DNA from: Methylobacterium aquaticum
Lineage (GTDB): Bacteria > Pseudomonadota > Alphaproteobacteria > Rhizobiales > Beijerinckiaceae
Direction: 5' to 3'
NCBI RefSeq assembly: GCF_016804325.1
Contig: NZ_CP043627.1
Coordinates: forward strand, 6,727,001 to 6,791,000
DNA: 64,000 nt
The notes under the pieces: generated by a model
Seen by the model: the letters and a program-made list of their open reading frames with translations, nothing else
What the model was told of the DNA's origin: nothing
Database searches by the model: none
Translations under genes and position numbers: made by a program
Shown here: one piece after another, positions 55,636-64,000 of the stretch
Layout of the letters: each line of letters starts with the position of its first letter
Numbering within the stretch: position 1 is the first letter of the stretch

Positions 55636-56250
55636 CTACTTCATCGCCCTGACCCGCGCCAGGAACGCGTCGTAGTTCTCCGGCGTGAGAATCCCGACCA
55701 GCTTCTCGCGGATCCGCCCGTCGGGCCCGATCACGAAGGTCTCCGGCACGCCGTAGACCCCGAGATCGATGCCGACCCGGCCGGTCTCGTCGGCGCCGAC
55801 GGCCCGGAACGGGTTGCCGTGGCGCCCGAGGTAGCGGCGGCCGTTCTCGGGCTGGTCCTTGTAATCGATACCGACGAGGTTCACCCCGTCGCGGGCGAGG
55901 CGCACGAGCATCGGGTGCTCGATCTGGCAGGGCGCGCACCACGACGACCAGACGTTCAGCACCGTCACCTTGCCCTTGAGGTCGGCGGCGGTCAGGCCCG
56001 GCACGGCGGCGCCGTCCCGGGTCAGGCCGGGAACCGGCGGCAGGGTGAAGTCGGGCACCGGCCGGCCGATCAGCGCCGAGGGTACGGCAGAGGGGTCGTA
56101 GCCGGTGGTCAGCAGCTTGCCGAGGAAGATGCCGGCGAGCGCGGCGAAGGCCAGCAGCGGCAGCAGGAACAGCAGCCGGGAGCGCCGCGGCGTCTCCTCG
56201 GCCTCGTCTCCGACGGGTTCCGGGATCGGCTGCACGGGGGCGTCGCTCAC
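55636..56250 (-). CDS. ccmG: cytochrome c biogenesis thiol-disulfide protein CcmG/DsbE
   Basis: A 204-residue periplasmic thioredoxin-like protein anchored by one N-terminal helix (LLFLLPLLAFAALAGIFLGK). The redox motif is VLNVWSSWCAPCQIEHPML. The cis-proline loop is YGVPETFVIGPDGRI. It keeps apocytochrome c cysteines reduced for heme attachment. It overlaps ccmD by 4 bp and ends the ccmC-ccmD-ccmG unit. Confidence 0.95.
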   Translation of the reverse strand: MSDAPVQPIPEPVGDEAEETPRRSRLLFLLPLLAFAALAGIFLGKLLTTGYDPSAVPSALIGRPVPDFTLPPVPGLTRDGAAVPGLTAADLKGKVTVLNVWSSWCAPCQIEHPMLVRLARDGVNLVGIDYKDQPENGRRYLGRHGNPFRAVGADETGRVGIDLGVYGVPETFVIGPDGRIREKLVGILTPENYDAFLARVRAMK

Positions 56251-56417
56251 CGGCGGCTCCGCCGTGCGTCGTGCCCCTGCGGTTCCTGCGCCAGACGGGC
56301 GAGCGCCCGTTCCTGCGCCCGCCGGTCGAGGATCGCGTGGGCGACGAGGCCGACGACCACCAGGGCGGTGAAGCCGTAGGCGCCGAGGATGAAGGCGGCG
56401 TGCGGTCCGAGGTCCAT
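56247..56417 (-). CDS. ccmD: heme exporter protein CcmD
   Basis: A 56-residue protein with one transmembrane helix (AAFILGAYGFTALVVVGLVA) and a basic, cytoplasmic C-terminal tail, as expected for CcmD, which assists release of holo-CcmE from CcmABC. The start MDLGPHAAFILG is typical. It is 2 bp after the ccmC stop and overlaps ccmG by 4 bp. Confidence 0.9.
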   Translation of the reverse strand: MDLGPHAAFILGAYGFTALVVVGLVAHAILDRRAQERALARLAQEPQGHDARRSRR

Positions 56418-56419
56418 GC

Positions 56420-57187
56420 TCAGGCGGCCTGCGGGGCGAGGAGGGCGGCGTCGAGCCGCTCGGCCTCGAGGATGGTCAGGGTGCGCACGCGACGGCGCAG
56501 GATCTCGGTGCGCATCGCCTGGAGATGGAGCGCGATGCCCAGCACCGAGGCGGCGGCGATCATCACCAGGAGGGGATAGAGCATGCTCGCGTAGATGGTC
56601 GGCCCGCCCATCCGCAGGATCGAGGCCGGCTGGTGCAGGGTCGACCACCAGTTCACCGAGAACTTGATGATCGGCAGGTTGATGGCGCCGACCAGCGTCA
56701 GGATCGCCACCGCCCGGGCGGCCCGGTTCGGGTCCTCGATGGTGCGCCACAGGGCGAGCAGCCCGCAATAGATCAGGAACAGCACCAGCATCGAGGTCAG
56801 GCGCGCGTCCCAGACCCAGTAGGTGCCCCACATCGGCTTGCCCCAGAGCGAGCCGGTGACGAGGCAGATCAGCGTGAAGGCGGCGCCGATGGGGGCGGCG
56901 GCGCGCTGCGCCACGTCGGCCAAGGGATGGCGCCAGATCAGGGTGCCGAGCGCCGAGACCGCCATGGCGCCGTAGAAGAACACCGCCATCCAGGCCGCCG
57001 GCACGTGGATGTACATGATCCGCACCGTCTCGCCCTGCTGGTAGTCGGGCGGGGCCACGAACCAGGTCAGGTACTGGCCGACGGCCAGCAGCACGATCGC
57101 GAGGCCGGCAACCCAGGGCAGGAGAGCCCCGGACCAGCGCATGAAGTGGCCGGGCTGCGCCAGCCGGGTGAGGAGACCCATCGCCAT
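56420..57187 (-). CDS. ccmC: heme exporter/ligand protein CcmC
   Basis: A ~255-residue membrane protein with six helices. The tryptophan-rich periplasmic WWD-type loop is KPMWGTYWVWDARLTSMLVL, and conserved histidines lie in IMYIHVPAAWMAVFFYGAMA and STLHQPASI. It presents heme to CcmE during cytochrome c maturation. ATG 57187 is chosen; the frame allows a start up to 57223. Unlike many genomes, ccmC is separated from ccmAB here by about 1.3 kb with four other genes. Confidence 0.92.
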   Translation of the reverse strand: MAMGLLTRLAQPGHFMRWSGALLPWVAGLAIVLLAVGQYLTWFVAPPDYQQGETVRIMYIHVPAAWMAVFFYGAMAVSALGTLIWRHPLADVAQRAAAPIGAAFTLICLVTGSLWGKPMWGTYWVWDARLTSMLVLFLIYCGLLALWRTIEDPNRAARAVAILTLVGAINLPIIKFSVNWWSTLHQPASILRMGGPTIYASMLYPLLVMIAAASVLGIALHLQAMRTEILRRRVRTLTILEAERLDAALLAPQAA

Positions 57188-57336
57188 GGCGCGGGTGTAG
57201 CGCGCGGGCGCCTCGTTGAGCAATGCGGACGAACGGCGCAGAGGGCCGTGGCGGAGGGATGTGGAGACCGCGGAACGAAGCGTGGCGGTGACGGTTACCC
57301 CTGCGATTTTTTTGCGGCGATCGGAGTGTTCCCGCC

Positions 57337-57510
57337 ATGTTGAAATGGGCGATCATCTTCTTCGTGATCTCGCTGGTGGCCGGTGCGCTCGGCTTCACCA
57401 ACGTGGCGTCGGGCGCCCGCGGCATCGCGCGGCTGCTGTTCGGCCTGTTCCTGGTGATCGCGGTGGTGATCGTGATCGCAGCCGTGCTGATGGGGCAGGC
57501 GGTGTTCTAA
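57337..57510 (+). CDS. DUF1328-family small membrane protein
   Basis: A 57-residue protein with two hydrophobic helices: [20 protein letters not shown], then [20 protein letters not shown]. The G-F-T/[12 protein letters not shown] connector is characteristic of DUF1328 (YtjA). Function unknown; it is frequent in stress-responsive loci of proteobacteria. It is divergent from ccmC. Confidence 0.9.
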   Translation: MLKWAIIFFVISLVAGALGFTNVASGARGIARLLFGLFLVIAVVIVIAAVLMGQAVF

Positions 57511-57556
57511 CGGCGAGTGGCCCTCCCCCGGTGCGCGGCGCCGGGGGAGGGCGGCG

Positions 57557-57910
57557 ATGGCCTGCACGATACGCTTGGGCGTGAGGGACGATGCGACGGA
57601 GATCAGCCGCGTCGTCCTCTCGGCATTGGACGAGAGCAATGCGCGCGATCACGGTCAGGAGACCGTCGCGCGGGTCGCACGGAGCTTCGTACCGGAGGGG
57701 ATCGCAGCGCAGATCGCGACGCGGCAGGTCTTCGTCGCGCCCGACGCGCAGGGGCGCGGCATCGGCCGGGCGTTGATGGGGGAGATCGAGCGGGCGGCCG
57801 AGGTCGCGGGCATCGCGGTCCTGACCCTGCAATCGTCCCTTACGGCCGAGGCTCGTCTGCCAGGCGAGTTTGCAGCTCATTGCAATTCTGCTATTTTCGT
57901 ATATACATAA
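57557..57910 (+). pseudogene. GNAT acetyltransferase, damaged
   Basis: The 117-residue frame starts as a normal GNAT protein (TIRLGVRDDATEISRVVLSA) and contains the acetyl-CoA-binding VAPDAQGRGIGRALMGEIER, then GIAVLTLQSSLTAEA. Between RQVFV and APDAQG about 20 residues of the usual central beta strands are missing. After SSLTAEA the expected F-Y-x-x-x-G-F end is replaced by unrelated sequence in AT-rich DNA. Both points suggest an inactive remnant. It lies directly before brnT. Confidence 0.6.
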
Positions 57911-57927
57911 ATATTGGGCCTTGAGGC

Positions 57928-58203
57928 ATGAGGTTCATGTGGGGTGAGCCGAAACGGCAGGCGAACCTGAAGAAGCATGGCTTCGACTTGGCGGCTTTCG
58001 AGGAGGCATTCAGCTTCGAGCGGTTCCTCACCCTCGATGCCGAACCGAGCAAGACCGGTCGAGTCCGGTTCAAGCTGATCGGCTCTTGGTACGATGACGT
58101 CGTTGTCGTCGCGATCGTGTCCCCACTTGGATCGGAGGCGATCGACATCGTCAGCGTCCGTCCCGCCAACAAGAGCGAGAGGGCCCTCTATGACATCCAC
58201 TAA
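57928..58203 (+). CDS. brnT: BrnT-family ribonuclease toxin
   Basis: A 91-residue RelE-fold toxin. Typical BrnT features are the start FMWGEPKRQANLKKHGFDL, AFEEAFSFERFLTLDAE, GRVRFKLIGSWYDDVVVVAI and the C-terminal RPANKSERALYD. It cleaves mRNA and is neutralised by BrnA, encoded next with a 14-bp overlap. Confidence 0.92.
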   Translation: MRFMWGEPKRQANLKKHGFDLAAFEEAFSFERFLTLDAEPSKTGRVRFKLIGSWYDDVVVVAIVSPLGSEAIDIVSVRPANKSERALYDIH

Positions 58204-58510
58204 ACATGCGCCCGGATACGTCCCGAACCCTTTGTACTCTCAGGAGGATTGGGATGAGGTATCCGACAACCCATCACTGACGGATGAGGAGTTGGCTCGC
58301 GCGCGTCCGGGAACCGGGAACATGCCCCCCGAGATGGCCGCCGCGTTCACGAGCCGCGCCGGACGGCCGAAGGCGGACGCCAAGCGTATACCGATCTCGC
58401 TGCGGATCGACCCTGACGTTCTGGAAACCTTCAAGGCGACGGGTCCCGGCTGGCAGACGCGCATGCACGATGCTCTGGCCGAGGCCGCGCGGAAGCTGAA
58501 GGCCGCCTGA
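58190..58510 (+). CDS. brnA: BrnA-family antitoxin
   Basis: A 106-residue antitoxin. The C-terminal ribbon-helix-helix-like part RIPISLRIDPDVLETFKATG, GWQTRMHDALAEAARK is diagnostic of BrnA. The middle LTDEELARARPG segment is the toxin-binding region. BrnA binds DNA with BrnT and represses the operon. ATG 58190 overlaps the brnT 3' end. Confidence 0.92.
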   Translation: MTSTKHAPGYVPNPLYSQEDWDEVSDNPSLTDEELARARPGTGNMPPEMAAAFTSRAGRPKADAKRIPISLRIDPDVLETFKATGPGWQTRMHDALAEAARKLKAA

Positions 58511-58513
58511 GCC

Positions 58514-59182
58514 CTACTCCCCCCACCGCAGCGCCGCCGCCGCCGCCAGCGTCCCGACCACCCCGGCGACGAGGCTCAACGCCCCCAGGATCGCCAGCGG
58601 CGTCGCGAACGGCACGGTTCCGGCCAGCGCCGCATCCGCCGCCGAGACGCCGAAGATCAGGGTCGGGACCATCAGGGGCAGCACCACCACGGCGAGGATC
58701 AGGCCGCCGCGGCGGATCGAGGCGGTGAGCGCCGCCCCCACCGCACCGATGAAGGTGAGTGCCGGGGTGCCGACCAGCAGCGTCAGGCTGGTCGCCGCCA
58801 TGCCGGTGGGGCTGAGCGCGACGAGGAGCCCGAAGAGCGGGGTCGCCAGCGCCAGCGGCAGGCCGGTGGTGAGCCAGTGCGCCGTGACCTTGGCAAGCAC
58901 CAGCACTTCCAGCGGGGCGGGGGCGCCGGTGAGGAGATCGAGCGAGCCGTCCTCCTCGTCGGCCTGGAACAACCGGTCGAGCCCGATGAGCGTGGCGAGC
59001 ACCGCGGCGATCCACAGGATGCCGGGGCCGATCCGGGCGAGCAGGTTGAGGTCGGGCCCGAGGCCGAACGGCACCAGGGCGACGATCATCAGGAAGAACA
59101 CCAGGGACAGGGCCCCCGAGCCGCCGATGCGGCCGGCGAGCCGCAGGTCGCGGGCGACCACCGCCAGGAAGGCGCGACCCAT
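58514..59182 (-). CDS. ccmB: heme ABC exporter permease CcmB
   Basis: A complete 222-residue permease with six helices: [59 protein letters not shown], then LTLLVGTPALTFIGAVGAAL and GALSLVAGVVGTLAAAAALR. It partners CcmA. Its ATG shares one base with the stop of the chimeric ORF upstream (TGATG), the same junction that ccmA-ccmB normally has. The 3' end is convergent with brnA (3 bp apart). Confidence 0.93.
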   Translation of the reverse strand: MGRAFLAVVARDLRLAGRIGGSGALSLVFFLMIVALVPFGLGPDLNLLARIGPGILWIAAVLATLIGLDRLFQADEEDGSLDLLTGAPAPLEVLVLAKVTAHWLTTGLPLALATPLFGLLVALSPTGMAATSLTLLVGTPALTFIGAVGAALTASIRRGGLILAVVVLPLMVPTLIFGVSAADAALAGTVPFATPLAILGALSLVAGVVGTLAAAAALRWGE

Positions 59183-59941
59183 CACATCACCTCGGCGAAG
59201 GGATCGGCGGCGAGGTCGGCGCGCCCGGTGCGGAAGGTTTCCACGGACAGCTCCCGGGCCTTGTCCAGGCCGAGGGCCTGGTGGGTTGCGGCGATGACGA
59301 GGCCGCCTCGCGCCAGGTGCTCGCGCATCAGCCCGGCGAGCGCGGCTTGCGAGGCCACGTCGAGGGCGGCGGTGGGCTCGTCGAGGAGCCCGAAGAGCGG
59401 GGTCGCCAGCGCCAGCGGCAGGCCGGTGGTGAGCCAGTGCGCCGTGACCTTGGCAAGCACCAGCACTTCCAGCGGGGCGGGGGCGCCGGTGAGGAGATCG
59501 AGCGAGCCGTCCTCCTCGTCGGCCTGGAACAACCGGTCGAGCCCGATGAGCGTGGCGAGCACCGCGGCGATCCACAGGATGCCGGGGCCGATCCGGGCGA
59601 GCAGGTTGAGGTCGGGCCCGAGGCCGAACGGCACCAGGGCGACGATCATCAGGAAGAACACCAGGGACAGGGCCCCCGAGCCGCCGATGCGGCCGGCGAG
59701 CCGCAGGTCGCGGGCGACCACCGCCAGGAAGGCGCGACCCATCACATCACCTCGGCGAAGGGATCGGCGGCGAGGTCGGCGCGCCCGGTGCGGAAGGTTT
59801 CCACGGACAGCTCCCGGGCCTTGTCCAGGCCGAGGGCCTGGTGGGTTGCGGCGATGACGAGGCCGCCTCGCGCCAGGTGCTCGCGCATCAGCCCGGCGAG
59901 CGCGGCTTGCGAGGCCACGTCGAGGGCGGCGGTGGGCTCGT
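58822..59941. repeat. 560-bp perfect tandem duplication across ccmA/ccmB
   Basis: Bases 58822-59381 and 59382-59941 appear identical throughout as read. The 9-mer CGAGGAGCC occurs at the left end (58822), the junction (59382) and the right end (59942), marking a microhomology breakpoint. Each unit holds the first 120 codons of ccmB and the last 66 codons of ccmA. The lack of differences implies a very recent event or an assembly error. Confidence 0.92.
59182..59742 (-). CDS. chimeric CcmB(N)-CcmA(C) ORF created by tandem duplication
   Basis: A 186-residue frame: residues 1-120 are identical to the N-terminal half of CcmB (through [10 protein letters not shown]), and residues 121-186 are the C-terminal end of CcmA ([20 protein letters not shown] to [11 protein letters not shown]). 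The join is in frame because GLL-V in CcmB and LLL/LL-DEP in CcmA share CTCCTCG. The product would have about three membrane helices plus the Walker B-containing tail of the ATPase. It is probably non-functional or possibly interfering. Translation coupling with ccmA and ccmB is preserved at both ends. Confidence 0.85.
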   Translation of the reverse strand: MGRAFLAVVARDLRLAGRIGGSGALSLVFFLMIVALVPFGLGPDLNLLARIGPGILWIAAVLATLIGLDRLFQADEEDGSLDLLTGAPAPLEVLVLAKVTAHWLTTGLPLALATPLFGLLDEPTAALDVASQAALAGLMREHLARGGLVIAATHQALGLDKARELSVETFRTGRADLAADPFAEVM

Positions 59942-60389
59942 CGAGGAGCCAGAGCGGCCGGCGGCAGACGAGGAGCCGGGCGAGCGCCACCCGCCGGCGC
60001 TGGCCGGCCGAGAGATAGGCCACCGGCAGCCCCGCGGCGTGGGCGAGGCCCAGCCGGGCGAGCGCCGCGCGGGGCTCGAGGTCGGCATCGCCCAGAAGGT
60101 CGCGGGCGAAGGCGAGGTTCTCCTCGGCGGTGAGCGCGCCCTTCAGCCCGTCGCGGTGGCCGACGACGTGGAGGCATTCGGGAATCGTGCGCTCCCCGGC
60201 CTCCTCGGCGACGAGCCGTCCGGCCTCGGGCCGCAGCCGCCCGGCGAGGATGGCGAGCAGCGACGATTTGCCGGCGCCGTTGCGGCCGGTGACGGTCAGC
60301 GCCTCGCCGGCCCCCAGGGTGAAGGAGAGCCCGGAAAAGATGCGGCGGCCGGAGCGACGGCAGGCGAGATCCTCGGCGATCAGGCGCAA
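59742..60389 (-). CDS. ccmA: heme ABC exporter ATP-binding protein CcmA
   Basis: A complete 215-residue ATPase. Walker A is [18 protein letters not shown], the signature motif [16 protein letters not shown], and Walker [16 protein letters not shown]; the switch histidine is in [10 protein letters not shown]. With CcmB it drives heme transfer to CcmE. The best start is TTG 60389 ([10 protein letters not shown]); no ATG fits. It is followed by the chimeric ORF rather than directly by ccmB. Confidence 0.9.
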   Translation of the reverse strand: MRLIAEDLACRRSGRRIFSGLSFTLGAGEALTVTGRNGAGKSSLLAILAGRLRPEAGRLVAEEAGERTIPECLHVVGHRDGLKGALTAEENLAFARDLLGDADLEPRAALARLGLAHAAGLPVAYLSAGQRRRVALARLLVCRRPLWLLDEPTAALDVASQAALAGLMREHLARGGLVIAATHQALGLDKARELSVETFRTGRADLAADPFAEVM

Positions 60390-60784
60390 GGGCGGGGGGC
60401 TCCAGCGAGGGGGGTGAAGCGGGGAGGGCGGTCCGCGTTTACGCCAAGGCTGCCTCCGCGAGAATGGCCTGCCCCGGCGAGAATGACCGATTGCGCGGCC
60501 GACAGACCCGTAGCGGCCAGTTTCGAAGTGTTCTATACGCATCCCCGGCTGCGCCGCGCGACCTTCAGAGGCGTCCAAACCGTCCTTCGCGCATCCCAGT
60601 CCGGGCACCCCCGGGGCGGCGCGCGCACCGTTCGATTCTCGGCCGACAAGGCGAGGGCGGGCGGCAGACGGGCGCGTTCCTTGCGTCAAGCAGGACCGAC
60701 CCCGCAGCGCATCCGGCCGAACACTTCTGAGTGGCGCAGGCCCTGCCTGTGCCGTGTTCGACAACCCCTCGCGAGGACCACGCC
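60390..60784. other. divergent intergenic region ccmA / acnA
   Basis: About 395 bp with no supported gene, though frames are open by high GC. It must hold the promoters of both genes. Nothing like an iron-responsive box was recognised. Confidence 0.55.
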
Positions 60785-63484
<2,700 letters not shown>

Positions 63485-63574
63485 GGATCGGGCCTCTCCC
63501 CTCGGATGACACCGGAAGGGAGAGCTTTCGGAAACCGGGGAGCCCGTGACAGGCTCTCCGGGACCGCCATCAAA

Positions 63575-63605
63575 ACGGGGGCCTTTCCGGCGGGAAGGCC
63601 CCCGT
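63575..63605 (+). terminator. hairpin terminator after acnA
   Basis: ACGGGGGCCTT and AAGGCCCCCGT are perfect 11-bp arms with a 9-nt loop, about 90 bp after the acnA stop. A weak T-rich run (CCTGTTCTGG) follows. Confidence 0.75.
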
Positions 63606-63626
63606 CCTGTTCTGGGGAAAGCCGCG

Positions 63627-63932
63627 ATGAGCCCGGACGACAAGATCAACGGCCTGACCACGCTCTCGGCCCGCCACGGCGAGATGATCGCCCGGCTCTC
63701 CGAGGCGCAGTCCGACGTCGCCGCCAAGCAGGTGGCGCTGCAGATGGCGGTGCGCTTCGTCGCCGGCATCCTGCGCGGCGTCGATTCCGACCATTACCGC
63801 CACCAGCTCGGCGGCTTCCTCGCCATGCTGGAGGACGCGCTCACCCGCGAAGACCCGGATTCCGACCTCGCCCGGCGGGTGCTCGACACCGTCAAGGCGA
63901 CGCTGGAGCCGGAAGAGGCGGAGGAGGAGTAG
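63627..63932 (+). CDS. small helical protein, unknown function
   Basis: A 101-residue acidic protein predicted to be mostly helical (MSPDDKINGLTTLSARHGEM; LSEAQSDVAAKQVALQMAVR; YRHQLGGFLAMLEDALTRED), ending in EPEEAEEE. No domain was recognised. ATG 63627 starts 22 bp after the acnA terminator, so it has its own transcript or is reached by read-through. Position next to acnA seems typical for Methylobacterium (from memory). Confidence 0.65.
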   Translation: MSPDDKINGLTTLSARHGEMIARLSEAQSDVAAKQVALQMAVRFVAGILRGVDSDHYRHQLGGFLAMLEDALTREDPDSDLARRVLDTVKATLEPEEAEEE

Positions 63933-64000
63933 AGCCGCGCCTCGATCGCGGTCGAGGAAAAACCCCTTCGAAATCCAGCGCGGGATCCCCTCTCCCACAC

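Overview
The window is GC-rich DNA (about 70 %) from an alphaproteobacterium, most likely a Methylobacterium or close Methylobacteriaceae relative. The clues are the acnA-ccmABCDG block, a B12-dependent ribonucleotide reductase, NDUFA12 next to a DUF2155 protein, a fructose PTS operon and two families of intergenic palindromic repeats of the kind common in these genomes. No tRNA, rRNA or CRISPR array was seen.

Layout. 1-5.6 kb: a CitMHS citrate transporter (cut by the window edge) divergent from a LysR regulator, then an iron alcohol dehydrogenase, a maleate-isomerase-like enzyme and a GntR/FCD regulator. 5.6-17 kb is an accessory island with lower and uneven GC. It holds an orphan TniQ protein, three degenerate ~35-bp direct repeats, a DEDDh exonuclease divergent from a small Xre repressor with a palindromic operator, a decayed IS630 transposase, a two-gene DUF4365-APAZ / short-Argonaute (SPARDA-type) defence system whose Argonaute is broken by a frameshift, an IS3 remnant, an AraC regulator, and a very short tyrosine recombinase with two palindromic candidate target sites. 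17-21.2 kb carries an outer-membrane barrel protein and three secreted or membrane proteins of unknown function. 21.36-23.86 kb is an intact IS21-family element that cuts off a small gene.

24.8-36.4 kb is mostly housekeeping: nrdJ with candidate NrdR boxes, NDUFA12, DUF2155, a TPR-methyltransferase, the exonuclease / ATP-dependent ligase / YjbQ overlapping operon and a NarL-type response regulator. 36.4-38.1 kb is a luxR-luxI quorum-sensing pair with a perfect 16-bp palindrome ahead of luxI. 38.3-44.9 kb is the fructose PTS operon fruB-fruK-fruA with a divergent LacI regulator and two identical operators. 45.3-48.9 kb has a class III CoA-transferase with unusual domain order, a divergent HTH-citrate synthase fusion and a collagen-like secreted protein. 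48.9-55.3 kb holds ftsY, an RluA pseudouridine synthase, a diguanylate cyclase, dapF-mtaB and a secreted GyrI-like protein. 55.6-64 kb holds ccmG-D-C, a DUF1328 protein, a damaged acetyltransferase, brnT/brnA, ccmB-ccmA interrupted by an exact 560-bp tandem duplication that creates a chimeric CcmB-CcmA ORF, acnA and a small hypothetical gene.

The most notable items are the frameshifted SPARDA locus, the ccmA/ccmB duplication, the orphan TniQ with its repeat cluster, the short recombinase with paired palindromes, and the permuted-looking CoA-transferase.
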